From Bog-756 sp963778165 (GTDB lineage: Bacteria; Actinomycetota; Acidimicrobiia; Acidimicrobiales; RAAP-2), in assembly GCA_963778165.1 (NCBI GenBank), contig CAVZTE010000004.1, positions 310,001-374,000 of the forward strand: a stretch of DNA of 64,000 nucleotides, read 5' to 3'. A model generated the notes under the pieces. The model made no database searches and was not told the origin of the DNA. It was given only the letters and a program-made list of their open reading frames with translations. Positions 8,522-17,338 of this stretch are shown here, one piece after another. Position 1 is the stretch's first letter. The number at the start of each line of letters is the position of its first letter. The translations under genes and the position numbers were made by a program.

Positions 8522-10177
8522 TCATCCCAAGCGGGGCCGGGCCCCGGGGAGGTGCTCCAGCTCCAGCTGGCGTTCGTCGGTGCGGATCAGGGTGCCGTTG
8601 ACCATGACGTGCCGCACCCCGGTGGGCTCCTCATTGGTCAGTCGTTCCCCGTCGGCCGGCAGGTCGCGCAGTCGCCGCTGGGGGCCCGGGGCCACCGTGG
8701 CGGGGTCGAACACGCAGACGTCGGCGGCGTAGCCGGGCCGCAGGTAACCCCGACCCTCGAATCCGAACATGTCGGCGGGCTCGCCGGCCAGCTTGCGGAC
8801 CGCCCGCTCGACCGACATCAGCCCGCGCTCCCGGACCCAGGTGCCCAGCAGGTCGGTGGGGGCGGGGGCGTCGCACAGCTGGTCGACGTGGGCCCCGGCA
8901 TCGGTCAGGCCCAGCACCACGTGGTCCTCGGTCAGGAGGCTGCCCACCTCGGCCACGTCGTCGTTGGCGATGTAGGAGCGGAAGCGGGTGGTCAGATCCT
9001 CGGCCAGGGCCAGTTCGCACATGACGTCCAAGGGGGTGAGGCCGCGCTCGCGGGCGATGTCGGTGACCCGCCGCCCCAACAGCTCGGGGAACCGGTCCGA
9101 CTCCGAGACCTCGAAGGTCTCCCACCGCGGTTTCATGCCCCCTTCGTTGTGCTCCAGGTCCTCGAAGGCCCGGGTCCGCCACTCCTGGTCGCGGTAGGCA
9201 GCTTTGCGCACCCCGGGGCTGACCTTGATGAGCTCGCCGAACACCTGGCCGACGTTGAGGTTGTAGGCATCGGCCAGGGTGAACTGCATGGTCAGCGGGC
9301 GGGGGGTCACCTGCGGCCAGACGTTCGCCCCCTGGGCCAGGGCCTCCTCGTGCAGCTGCACCACCTCGCGGTGCTTGCCGTTGGACAGGGCGAACAAGGG
9401 GCAGGTGAACGGACGGCCCACCCGCTGCTGCCAGGTGAAGACGTCGGGGTACTCGCACTGCCACCCCGGGGTGGTGAGCACCACGCCCTTGCCGGCCCGG
9501 CCCACCGTCATGAACAGTGCTTCCACCTCGTCCATCTCGGCGAAGCGGCTGGGCACCGGCTTGCCGTCCACGCCACGGTGGGCGAACGAGAAGCTGGTCG
9601 ACAGGCCGGCCGCCCCCACCTCCAGGGCCTCGTCGACCAGTTGGCACATCCGGTCGATCTCCTCGGGCGTGGCGGCCCGCTCATAGGCGGCGTCGCCCAT
9701 GACGAAGAGGCGTAGCGCGGTGTGCCCGATGTAGGCGGTGAAGTTGAGCGCGGTCTCCCGCCGGCCCACCAGGTCGAGGTACTCCGGAAAGGTCTCGAAC
9801 TCCCAGGCGATCCCGGCCGTGAGGGTGGCGGCATCCATCCCCTCCACGTTCTCCAGGGTGTGCACGATCACGTCGTGGTGCTCGGGACGGCACGGGGCGA
9901 TGGAGAAGCCGCAGTTGCCCGCCACCACCGTGGTCACCCCGTGGTAGGAGGAGGGCTTGAGCTCGGGATCCCAGAACACCTGGGCGTCGAAGTGGGTGTG
10001 GATGTCGATGAAGCCCGGGGCCACCACACACCCCGAGGCGTCCAACTCGGTGCGACCGTCCAGCCCGGGGCCGATGGCCTCGATCAACCCTCCGGTCACG
10101 GCCACGTCGGCCAACCGTCCGACCTCCCCGGTCCCGTCGACCACGGTCCCGCCGCGAATGACTAGGTCAGCTGACAT
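8522..10177 (-). CDS. D-aminoacylase-like amidohydrolase
   Basis: Metal-dependent amidohydrolase of about 551 aa resembling N-acyl-D-amino-acid deacylases and dihydroorotase-like enzymes. It has the composite beta-sandwich entry (DLVIRGGTVVDGTGEVG), an intact HTH metal motif in GFIDIHTHFDAQ, and a late Asp ligand in GLTDAGAHVDQL. The second ATG (10177) is preferred because AGGAG lies 7 nt upstream of it but only 1 nt before the first ATG (10183). It ends the five-gene minus-strand operon. In such clusters these enzymes probably cleave cyclic amide, lactone or related bonds rather than true N-acyl amino acids. The substrate is inferred, not seen. Confidence 0.82.
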   Translation of the reverse strand: MSADLVIRGGTVVDGTGEVGRLADVAVTGGLIEAIGPGLDGRTELDASGCVVAPGFIDIHTHFDAQVFWDPELKPSSYHGVTTVVAGNCGFSIAPCRPEHHDVIVHTLENVEGMDAATLTAGIAWEFETFPEYLDLVGRRETALNFTAYIGHTALRLFVMGDAAYERAATPEEIDRMCQLVDEALEVGAAGLSTSFSFAHRGVDGKPVPSRFAEMDEVEALFMTVGRAGKGVVLTTPGWQCEYPDVFTWQQRVGRPFTCPLFALSNGKHREVVQLHEEALAQGANVWPQVTPRPLTMQFTLADAYNLNVGQVFGELIKVSPGVRKAAYRDQEWRTRAFEDLEHNEGGMKPRWETFEVSESDRFPELLGRRVTDIARERGLTPLDVMCELALAEDLTTRFRSYIANDDVAEVGSLLTEDHVVLGLTDAGAHVDQLCDAPAPTDLLGTWVRERGLMSVERAVRKLAGEPADMFGFEGRGYLRPGYAADVCVFDPATVAPGPQRRLRDLPADGERLTNEEPTGVRHVMVNGTLIRTDERQLELEHLPGARPRLG

Positions 10178-10213
10178 GGGCATGCTCCTTCGACTGGTCC
10201 GGACAGATGAGGC

Positions 10214-11320
10214 TCAGGCCACATGGTCGAAGCCGTAGAGCTTGGCGCAGTTGAGCGCGGTGATCTTGCGGCGCTCCTCGTCGGGGAGCATCCCCAGGGT
10301 CTCCTCGATGGCGCGGCGGGACTCGGGGAAGGTGCTGTCGGTGTGGGGGAAGTCGGCCGCCCACATCACCGAGTCGGCCCCGAGGTGGGGAAGGTACTGG
10401 TAGGCATGGGCCTCCTCCTCGAAGGTGGCGATGACCTGTCGTTTGAACAGCTCACCGGGGGCCACGGCCGGGGCGTAGTCGATCTTGTCCCGGAGGTTCT
10501 CCCACTCGAGGTCCATACGGTCCAAGAAGTACGGGAGCCAGCCCACGCCGGACTCGGCCAGCACCAGGGTGAGCCCGGGGTGGCGCTCCAGCGCCCCGGA
10601 GAACACCATGATGGCCAGGGCCTCGTCGAGCTGCAGGGGCAAGAGGGTGGCGAACGCCGCCGACTGCCACTTGCCCACCTGGTAGCTCAGCCGGGCCGAG
10701 GCCCCCTCTTTGATGTGGAAGCTGAGTGGCAGTCCGGTCTGCTCGGCGGCCGCCCACAGGCGGTCCCAGGCCGGATCGCCGGCATCGAAGTCGAAGACGT
10801 CGATGATGGCCCCGCGGTGGCCCATGGTGGCCACCCGCTCCAACTCGGTCACCGCGGCGTCGGGCGAGTGGGTGGGCAGGAACGGGAGGGCGCACAGCCG
10901 GTCGGGGGCATAGGCGTTGAACTCCTCGATGGCCCAGTCGTTCCAGGCCGCGTAGCAGGCCGTCTGGAGGTCCGGCTCCGGGATGGAGAGGGTCAGGGGG
11001 ATGGGGCCGTAGATGACCGACGCCCACACCCCGTCGAGGTCCATGTCCTCCAGCCGCAGCTTGGGGTCGCTGACCCGGAAGCCGTCATCCTCCAGTCCGG
11101 CCCGGCTGACCGCGCTGAGCACCTGGAGCTTGTCGCCCTTGGGCAGCCCACTGCGACCCAGGACCCGGTCGTTGCAGACCCAGGTGGTATCGCCCTCGCC
11201 GGTGACCACCCGTGGGCCCCGCTCACGGAGCTCGGCCGGCAGCCGGGAGTGCCACAGCCCCGGGGGAACGGCCCGCAGGTCGAGGTGGTCGTCACAGGAG
11301 TAGATGCTCTGGTCGTCCAT
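10214..11320 (-). CDS. Amidohydrolase_2 (ACMSD/resorcylate-decarboxylase-like)
   Basis: TIM-barrel metal-dependent hydrolase or decarboxylase of 368 aa. Candidate metal ligands are the D-x-H in SCDDHLDL near the N-terminus, His in LSFHIKEG, and Asp in MWAADFPHTDSTF, the layout of the ACMSD and gamma-resorcylate decarboxylase group. The ATG at 11320 is preceded by an AAAGGA site; longer upstream reading in the same frame would overlap the P450 and is not supported. It lies 20 bp after the P450 gene and 36 bp before the D-aminoacylase-like gene. It is one of three amidohydrolase_2 genes in the window that each neighbour a P450. Confidence 0.82.
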   Translation of the reverse strand: MDDQSIYSCDDHLDLRAVPPGLWHSRLPAELRERGPRVVTGEGDTTWVCNDRVLGRSGLPKGDKLQVLSAVSRAGLEDDGFRVSDPKLRLEDMDLDGVWASVIYGPIPLTLSIPEPDLQTACYAAWNDWAIEEFNAYAPDRLCALPFLPTHSPDAAVTELERVATMGHRGAIIDVFDFDAGDPAWDRLWAAAEQTGLPLSFHIKEGASARLSYQVGKWQSAAFATLLPLQLDEALAIMVFSGALERHPGLTLVLAESGVGWLPYFLDRMDLEWENLRDKIDYAPAVAPGELFKRQVIATFEEEAHAYQYLPHLGADSVMWAADFPHTDSTFPESRRAIEETLGMLPDEERRKITALNCAKLYGFDHVA

Positions 11321-11340
11321 GGCGGTGTCCTTTCGTGCCA

Positions 11341-12579
11341 CTAGCTCAGGCGGTACCGGATGGGCAGGTGCTTGATGGCCCCATTGACCGACGAGTTCAG
11401 GCGCTCCACCGGGCCCGACTGCTCGAAGAAGTCCATGCGGGTGAGGAGGAGGCCGAACATGGCCATCAGCTCGGCCCGGGCCACATGGGCCCCCATGCAC
11501 AGGTGGGGACCGAAGCCGAACACCACCGGCTGGTTGGGCGTTCGGTCGATCCGGAACTCGAAGGGGTCCTCGAAGACCTCCTCGTCGCGGTTGGCCGAGG
11601 CCCAGTACAGGGCCACCTTGTCGCCGGCGTGGATCTGCTGGCCGTGCAGCTCGCAGTCGGCCGTGGCCGTCCGGGAGAAGTAGGAGATGGGGGTGACCCA
11701 CCGCAGGATCTCCTCGACGGCGTCGGGCAGGAGCTCGGGGTGGGCCCGCAGCTTCTCCCACTGGTCGGGGAACTCGCAGAAGGCCTGCATGCCCCCGGCG
11801 ATGGCGTCCCGGGTGGTCTGGTTGCCCGCCTCGACCAGGAGCTCGCAGTAGGTGACCAGCTGCCGCGAGGTCAGGGGGGACCCGTTCACCTCGCTCTGGG
11901 TCAACTGGGTCACCAGGTCGTCCTGGGGGTCCTCCCGGCGGGCCGCCACCATCGACTTGAAGTAGCGGTGCAGCTCGCCCCGGGCCCGCATCGAGGTCTG
12001 CTCGGGGCTCTCACCGGGCTGGCGGTACTCGGGGTCGTCCTTCCCGATGATCTCGTTGGTCCAGCGGAAGTGGTGCTCCCAGTCGGCAGGGGGAACGCCC
12101 AGGACCCACGAGATCACCGCCACCGGGTACGGGGCGGCGAAGGTGTCGACGAAGTCGCACTCCATGATGTCGTCCCCGGTGGCGGCCCGGTCCACCACCT
12201 CGGCGGCGATCCGTTCGATCTCCTCGGCCCGGGCCCGGACCGCGCTCCGCAGGAACTTCTTGTTGGCCACCTGCCGCATGGGTCCGTGCTCGGGAGGATC
12301 GAGATAGACGATCATCTCGGCGGGCATCTCGATCCCGCTCAGGTCCATGTCCAAGGTGATGCCGCCGGCGCTCGAGAACAGCTGGGGCTGGCTGGCCGCG
12401 TACTGCACGTCGGCATGGCGGGTCACCGCCCAGAAGGGCGGGTGGCCCGGCGGTTCGATATAGGCCACCGGGGCCTCGGCCCGCAGACGGGTCCACACGT
12501 CGTGCGGATAGCCGTGGAGGGCGAACCGCTCGGGGTCGACCAGGTCGAGCGGGTCGATGTCGAGGCTCATGGATGACAT
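11341..12579 (-). CDS. Cytochrome P450
   Basis: Class I bacterial P450, 412 aa, soluble, no membrane anchor. I-helix oxygen-activation motif VEAGNQTT, ExxR helix in EEILR, and the haem-thiolate loop FGFGPHLCMG (Cys near residue 360). It would hydroxylate a hydrophobic substrate with electrons from a ferredoxin. The start ATG has AGGAG 6 nt upstream. It follows the Baeyer-Villiger monooxygenase after 31 bp in the same operon, so the two monooxygenases probably act in sequence. Substrate and CYP family number are not assigned. Confidence 0.92.
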   Translation of the reverse strand: MSSMSLDIDPLDLVDPERFALHGYPHDVWTRLRAEAPVAYIEPPGHPPFWAVTRHADVQYAASQPQLFSSAGGITLDMDLSGIEMPAEMIVYLDPPEHGPMRQVANKKFLRSAVRARAEEIERIAAEVVDRAATGDDIMECDFVDTFAAPYPVAVISWVLGVPPADWEHHFRWTNEIIGKDDPEYRQPGESPEQTSMRARGELHRYFKSMVAARREDPQDDLVTQLTQSEVNGSPLTSRQLVTYCELLVEAGNQTTRDAIAGGMQAFCEFPDQWEKLRAHPELLPDAVEEILRWVTPISYFSRTATADCELHGQQIHAGDKVALYWASANRDEEVFEDPFEFRIDRTPNQPVVFGFGPHLCMGAHVARAELMAMFGLLLTRMDFFEQSGPVERLNSSVNGAIKHLPIRYRLS

Positions 12580-12610
12580 GTCGGTCTCCTCTGCACGGCG
12601 GACAGGTTGG

Positions 12611-14137
12611 TCATGCGGCCCACGACGGGCCGGGGTCCCGGCGGCGGCTGGTCTCCGACACTCCTCCGAGGACCTTGGTCAGCACCCGGTAGACCATGTT
12701 CCCCGACGGCCACTGGGTGACGATCCTCCCTGATCCGGATCGGAAGTAGTTGGTGGTGGTGGTCCACGAGGTTCCCTCCATCCGCCACTGGAGCCACACG
12801 AACCACAGGGCTTCGAAGATCGGGCGCACCTCGACGGCGGTGACCCGCCGTCGGATCATGTGCTTGACCGCCCGGACCGCGTACTCGGCCTGGGCCTCGA
12901 GCATGGACACCAGCTCGCCCCCGTTGGTACCCGGCCCGTACAGCATGAAGAAGTTGGGGAAGCCCGGCACGGTGATGCCCAGGTAGGCACGCGGTTCGCC
13001 GGCCCACTGCTGGTCCAGGGTCCGGCCCCGCCGTCCGGTGATCCGGAGGCGGGACAGGTACTCAGCGGCCCGAAAGCCCGTGGCCAGCACGATGACGTCG
13101 ACCGCCCGCTCCACACCGTCGGCATCGACGATGCCGGCGGAGGTCACCCCGGTCACGGCCTTGGGGATCAGCTCCACGTTCTCCGCCTTCAGGGCCGGAT
13201 AGAAGGTGGTGGCCAGAACGGGCCGCTTGCCGGGGTAGGGATAGGTGGGGGTGACGGCCTTGCGCAGGTCAGGATGGTCGGCGAACTCCGCCTCGATGTA
13301 GTCGAGGCAGGTCTGTTGCCGCTTCTGGTGCAGCCCGGTGCCGGGTCGGAAGGTGGCCGCGCCGATGAGGCCCTTCTCCAGGGCGTACCGCAGGGTGGCC
13401 CGGTCGGCGGCCCGTCGCCAGGGTCGGGCCCGCTGTCGGCGCTCGGTGTCGGTGAGCTCCCGCTCCCCTTTGGGCATGACCCATCCGGGCTCCCGTTGGA
13501 AGAGGTAGAGGGTCCCCACCGTGGGCTGGAGGGCCGGAACGACCTGGGTGGCGCTCGAGCCCGTCCCCACCACCGCCACCACCCGGTCGGAGAGATCGTG
13601 TTGGTGCTCCCACCGGGCGGTGTGGAACACCGGGCCCCCGAACTGCTCGAGTCCGGGCCAGTCGGGATAGCGCGGCACGTTGAGGAACCCCACCGCACTG
13701 ACGAGCACGTGGCACCGGTCGACGTCACCGGTGTCGAGCCTCACCGTCCACTCGTGACGGTGGTCGTCCCAGCTGGCCGACTCCACCGTCACGCCCAGCC
13801 GGAGATGGGGGCGTACGCCGAACTGGTCGACCGTAGCTTCGAGGTACGACTGCAGCTCGGCTTGGCGGGCGTGGGTGCGGCTCCAGTCGAACGGCTTGAA
13901 CGAGAAGCTGTACAGGGTGGAGGCCACGTCGACCTCGGCCCCGGGGTAGGTGTTGTCCCACCACGTTCCACCTACGCCGGCCGAGGACTCGTAGATGGTG
14001 AAGCTCTCGATGCCGGCCTTCTTCAACTTCACTCCCGTGCCGATGCCTCCGAACCCGGCGCCGACCACCACCACCCGGGGGGTGCCGGCCGGGCCGAACA
14101 GCTGCTGGCGCTGGATCGAATGCGCTGGCCTGCTCAC
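12611..14137 (-). CDS. FAD-dependent Baeyer-Villiger-type monooxygenase
   Basis: Flavoprotein monooxygenase of 508 aa that inserts oxygen beside a ketone to give an ester or lactone. Features in order are FAD Rossmann motif VVVGAGFGGIGTG, GVGGTWWDNTYPGAEVD, the Baeyer-Villiger fingerprint FGGPVFHTARW, and NADPH Rossmann motif VVGTGSSATQ. The GTG start at 14137 overlaps the TGA of the upstream alcohol dehydrogenase, implying translational coupling: alcohol to ketone, then ketone to ester. This pairing is common in cyclic alcohol, steroid and terpenoid breakdown. An N-terminal extension further upstream would lie inside the dehydrogenase and is rejected. Confidence 0.88.
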   Translation of the reverse strand: MSRPAHSIQRQQLFGPAGTPRVVVVGAGFGGIGTGVKLKKAGIESFTIYESSAGVGGTWWDNTYPGAEVDVASTLYSFSFKPFDWSRTHARQAELQSYLEATVDQFGVRPHLRLGVTVESASWDDHRHEWTVRLDTGDVDRCHVLVSAVGFLNVPRYPDWPGLEQFGGPVFHTARWEHQHDLSDRVVAVVGTGSSATQVVPALQPTVGTLYLFQREPGWVMPKGERELTDTERRQRARPWRRAADRATLRYALEKGLIGAATFRPGTGLHQKRQQTCLDYIEAEFADHPDLRKAVTPTYPYPGKRPVLATTFYPALKAENVELIPKAVTGVTSAGIVDADGVERAVDVIVLATGFRAAEYLSRLRITGRRGRTLDQQWAGEPRAYLGITVPGFPNFFMLYGPGTNGGELVSMLEAQAEYAVRAVKHMIRRRVTAVEVRPIFEALWFVWLQWRMEGTSWTTTTNYFRSGSGRIVTQWPSGNMVYRVLTKVLGGVSETSRRRDPGPSWAA

Positions 14138-15279
14138 TCGAAGGTGACCACGCCCCGGAGGTTCACACCGTCGAGCATGTCCCGGTAGCCCTGGTTGATC
14201 TGGTCCAGCGAGTAGGTCCTGGTGATCAGCTCGTCCAACTTGAGCTGACCCGACTTGTACAGGGCCAGGAGGTTGGGGATGTCGAAGCGCGGATTGGCGG
14301 CGCCGAAGATGACCCCCTTGATCTCCTTCTGCATCATGGCCAGATCGAAGAGGTTGACGCTGGCCTCCAGCTGGACCTGGGGGGCCACCGCCGTGACCAC
14401 GCACGTTCCGTTCTTGCCGGTCAGGGCCAGGGCCCCGGCCATCAGGTCCCCGTACATCACCCCTGGCACCATGATGACGGCATCGGCCATCTGGCCCCGG
14501 GTCAGCTCCCTCACGATGGGCAGGGCTTCGTCCATGGATCCGACGGCATGGGTGGCCCCGAAGTCGAGCGCCGACTTCTGCTTGAACTCCACCGGGTCCA
14601 CGGCCACGATGTTGCGGGCCCCGACCATCTTGGCGCCCTGCACGGCGTTGACGCCCACGCCACCCACCCCGACCACCACCACGGTGTCGCCCGGCATGAC
14701 CTCGGCCCGGTAGACCGCCGAACCCCAGCCGGTGGCCACCCCGCACGAGACCAGGGCCACCGCCGTCAACGGCAGGTCGTCATCCACCTTCACCAACGAC
14801 GCCTCGTGGCACACGCTGTGCTCGGCGAACGTCCCCAGCTTGGACATCACATTGAGGGAGCGCCCGTCCAGGTGGTAGCGCACGGTCCCATCGGAGATCT
14901 GGCCGGGCAGGAAGGTGGCGGCACCCAGGTCGCAGAGATTGGAGTGGCCGGTGATGCACATCCGGCAGCGACCACAGATGGGGAAGAAGCTGGCGGCCAC
15001 GTGGTCCCCGGGCTCGAGGTGGGTGACCTCGGGCCCGACCTCGACCACCACCCCTCCCCCTTCGTGTCCGCCCACCATGGGGAAGAGGCCCTTTCTCACC
15101 GGCTGCCCGGTGCCTGCTTCCGAGCCCATCTCGCTGGACTGGAGATGCTCGTCGGAGTGGCACAGTCCGGCTGCCGCCCACTTGACCAGCACCTCGTACC
15201 GGCCCGGCGGGTCGAGATCGATCTCCTCGATCTTCCACTCCTGCTCCCGGCCCCACAGGACCGCGGCGTGTGTCTTCAT
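14134..15279 (-). CDS. NDMA-type zinc-dependent alcohol dehydrogenase
   Basis: Zinc alcohol dehydrogenase of 381 aa. Catalytic-zinc residues lie in GLCHSDEH and GGHEGGG, and the structural-zinc cysteines in CGRCRMCITGHSNLC. The Rossmann motif is VVVGVGGVGVN. The N-terminal MKTHAAVLWG and long insert resemble the NDMA-dependent group (Rxyl_3153-like), whose nicotinamide stays bound and which depends on the redox peptide mycofactocin in other actinobacteria. No mycofactocin biosynthesis gene lies in this window. It is the first gene of a five-gene operon feeding the Baeyer-Villiger enzyme. Confidence 0.88.
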   Translation of the reverse strand: MKTHAAVLWGREQEWKIEEIDLDPPGRYEVLVKWAAAGLCHSDEHLQSSEMGSEAGTGQPVRKGLFPMVGGHEGGGVVVEVGPEVTHLEPGDHVAASFFPICGRCRMCITGHSNLCDLGAATFLPGQISDGTVRYHLDGRSLNVMSKLGTFAEHSVCHEASLVKVDDDLPLTAVALVSCGVATGWGSAVYRAEVMPGDTVVVVGVGGVGVNAVQGAKMVGARNIVAVDPVEFKQKSALDFGATHAVGSMDEALPIVRELTRGQMADAVIMVPGVMYGDLMAGALALTGKNGTCVVTAVAPQVQLEASVNLFDLAMMQKEIKGVIFGAANPRFDIPNLLALYKSGQLKLDELITRTYSLDQINQGYRDMLDGVNLRGVVTFE

Positions 15280-15343
15280 CGTCCCCCCATCCTCGGGTTC
15301 TCCTCCGGCCGGGCGCCCTGCGCTTGACCGACCAGCAGCTTAG

Positions 15344-15358
15344 TGTCACAGTACGACA
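15344..15358. promoter_or_regulatory. Possible operator in a divergent promoter
   Basis: TGTC-N7-GACA lies in the 101-bp gap between the divergent alcohol dehydrogenase operon and the P450-SDR-TetR operon. It sits 22-36 bp upstream of the P450 start codon. A TTGACC hexamer lies about 20 bp upstream of it. A TetR gene ends the P450 operon, so a local autoregulatory site is plausible. The arms are short, so this is tentative. Confidence 0.3.
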
Positions 15359-15380
15359 TGAAAGCAAGGGGAGGGACCGC

Positions 15381-16577
15381 GTGACCATCGAGAGCACGAG
15401 CGACGTGTACTACGACCCGTACGACACGGCCATCGACGCCAATCCGTACCCGGTCTTCCGGCGGCTGCGGGAGGAGGCTCCCCTCTACTACAACGAGACC
15501 CACGACTTCTACGCCCTCAGCCGGTTCGACGACGTGGAGCGGGGCCTGCTCGACAACAAGACCTTCATCTCCGGCCGGGGCGGCATCATCGAGCTCATCA
15601 GGGCCAACATCGAGATGCCTTCCGGTGTGCTCATCTTCGAGGACCCGCCCGTGCACACCATCCACCGGCGTCTGATGTCCCGGGTGTTCTCGGCCAACCG
15701 GGTGGCCGCCCTCGAACCGCAGATCCGGGAGTTCTGTGCCCACAGCCTCGACCCGCTGGTCGGGTCCGGGGGGTTCGACTTCATCGCCGATCTGGGGGCC
15801 CAGATGCCCATGCGGGTCATCGGGATGCTGCTCGGCATCCCCGAGCAGGACCAGGCGGCCGTCCGCGACCGGGTGGACGCCAACCTGCGCACCGAGGCCG
15901 GCCAGCCCATGGAGGTGTCCGAGGACTTCGTCCCCACCGACATGTTCGGCGAGTACATCGACTGGCGGGCCGACCATCCCTCGGACGACATCATGACCGA
16001 CCTGCTCCAGGCGGAGTTCGAGGACGAGACCGGGACGGTGCGCCACCTGACCCGCGACGAGCTGCTCACCTACATCAGCGTCATCACCGGGGCCGGCAAC
16101 GAGACCACCGGCCGCCTCATCGGATGGACCGGCAAGGTGTTGGCCGACCACCCGGACCAACGACGGGAGCTGGTCGAGGACCGGTCGCTCATCCCCGGCG
16201 CCATCGAGGAGCTGCTGCGCTTCGAGACCCCTGCTCCCCACATGTCCCGCTATGTGGCAGAGGACGTCGAGCTGCACGGCCAGACCGTCTCCGAGGGCAG
16301 CATCGTGATGATGTTGCCGGCGGCGGCCAACCACGACGACCGCCGGTTCCCCGACGGTGACACCTTCGACATCCATCGGGATCAGGGCAAGCCCCTGACC
16401 TTCGGCTTCGGCATCCACCTGTGCCTGGGGTCGGCGCTGGCCCGTCTGGAGGGAAGGGTGGCCCTCGACGAGATCCTCACCCGCTTCCCCACCTGGGACG
16501 TCGACCTGGATCGGGCCGAGCTGGCCCCCACCTCGACCGTCCGGGGCTGGGAGACCCTGCCGGTGACCATCCCGTGA
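15381..16577 (+). CDS. Cytochrome P450
   Basis: Soluble P450 of 398 aa: I-helix TGAGNETT, ExxR in EELLRFE, haem loop FGFGIHLCLG (Cys near residue 346). GTG start chosen because GGGGAGGG lies 6 nt upstream; the longer upstream reading lacks a ribosome site and overlaps the promoter region. Much of it is nearly identical to the P450 at 46511-47722 (shared blocks such as SLDPLVGSGGFDFIADL), so these are recent paralogues. It is followed 16 bp later by an SDR gene and then a TetR gene. Confidence 0.92.
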   Translation: MTIESTSDVYYDPYDTAIDANPYPVFRRLREEAPLYYNETHDFYALSRFDDVERGLLDNKTFISGRGGIIELIRANIEMPSGVLIFEDPPVHTIHRRLMSRVFSANRVAALEPQIREFCAHSLDPLVGSGGFDFIADLGAQMPMRVIGMLLGIPEQDQAAVRDRVDANLRTEAGQPMEVSEDFVPTDMFGEYIDWRADHPSDDIMTDLLQAEFEDETGTVRHLTRDELLTYISVITGAGNETTGRLIGWTGKVLADHPDQRRELVEDRSLIPGAIEELLRFETPAPHMSRYVAEDVELHGQTVSEGSIVMMLPAAANHDDRRFPDGDTFDIHRDQGKPLTFGFGIHLCLGSALARLEGRVALDEILTRFPTWDVDLDRAELAPTSTVRGWETLPVTIP

Positions 16578-16593
16578 GGGCCGGTCGGAGCTG

Positions 16594-17334
16594 ATGGGCG
16601 AGCTCGACGACAAGGTGGCCGTCATCACCGGGGCCGGCTCGGGTATGGGCAAGGCCTCGGTCAAGGTGTTCGTCCGTGAGGGTGCCCGGGTGGTGGCGGC
16701 CGACATCAGCGGCGCCGAGCAGGACACCGCGGCCGAGGTGGGCGGCGACGTCCTCCCCGTGCACTGCGACGTCTCCCAGGAGGCCGACGTCGAAGCCATG
16801 ATGGCCGAGGCCGTCGAAGAGTTCGGACGGGTGGATGCCGTGCTCAATGTGGCCGGCATCGCCGACGGCTGCATGCTGGCCGACCTCACCATGGAGCTCT
16901 ACGACCGACTCATGGATGTCGACCTGCGCGGGGTGATGCTGGGGATGAAGCACGGCATCCGCACCATGTTGCCCACCGGCGGCGGATCCATCGTCAACTG
17001 GTCCTCGGTCGGTGGCCTCAACGGTGCCGCCGGCACCAGCGTCTACGCCGCGGCCAAGCACGGGATCATCGGGGCCACCAAGTCGGCCTCCATCGAGTAC
17101 GGCACCCAGGGGATCCGGGTCAACACCATCTGCCCCGGCTTCATCCTCACCGAGATCATGGCCGTGGGGGCCGAGGACTTCATCCCCGACATCGCCGCCA
17201 AGGCCGCCCTCAACCGGGCCGGACAACCCTACGAAGTGGCCGAGGTCGGCGCCTTCCTGGCCTCTGACCGGGCCTCGTTCATCACCGGCGCCACCATCCC
17301 GGTCGACGGAGGTTGGTCGGCGAAGCTGGCATAG
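16594..17334 (+). CDS. Short-chain dehydrogenase/reductase (SDR)
   Basis: Classical SDR, 246 aa, NAD(P)-dependent. Cofactor motif TGAGSGMG, NVAG, catalytic Tyr-Lys in YAAAK, and the PGFILT loop. It likely oxidises the hydroxyl group introduced by the P450 encoded 16 bp upstream. The stop codon is 4 bp from the start of the TetR gene, so all three genes are one transcript. Confidence 0.9.
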   Translation: MGELDDKVAVITGAGSGMGKASVKVFVREGARVVAADISGAEQDTAAEVGGDVLPVHCDVSQEADVEAMMAEAVEEFGRVDAVLNVAGIADGCMLADLTMELYDRLMDVDLRGVMLGMKHGIRTMLPTGGGSIVNWSSVGGLNGAAGTSVYAAAKHGIIGATKSASIEYGTQGIRVNTICPGFILTEIMAVGAEDFIPDIAAKAALNRAGQPYEVAEVGAFLASDRASFITGATIPVDGGWSAKLA

Positions 17335-17338
17335 CACA

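Noticed and set aside
14138..14746. Extended N-terminus of the Baeyer-Villiger monooxygenase
   Set aside because: Low-complexity Gly/Arg-rich reading antisense-like to codon bias of the alcohol dehydrogenase; the GTG at 14137 gives the expected flavoprotein start.
17012..17338. N-terminal extension of the TetR protein within the SDR gene
   Set aside because: It is an out-of-frame overlap with the SDR coding region; the TetR homology begins after 17339 and the gap to the SDR stop fits a coupled start.
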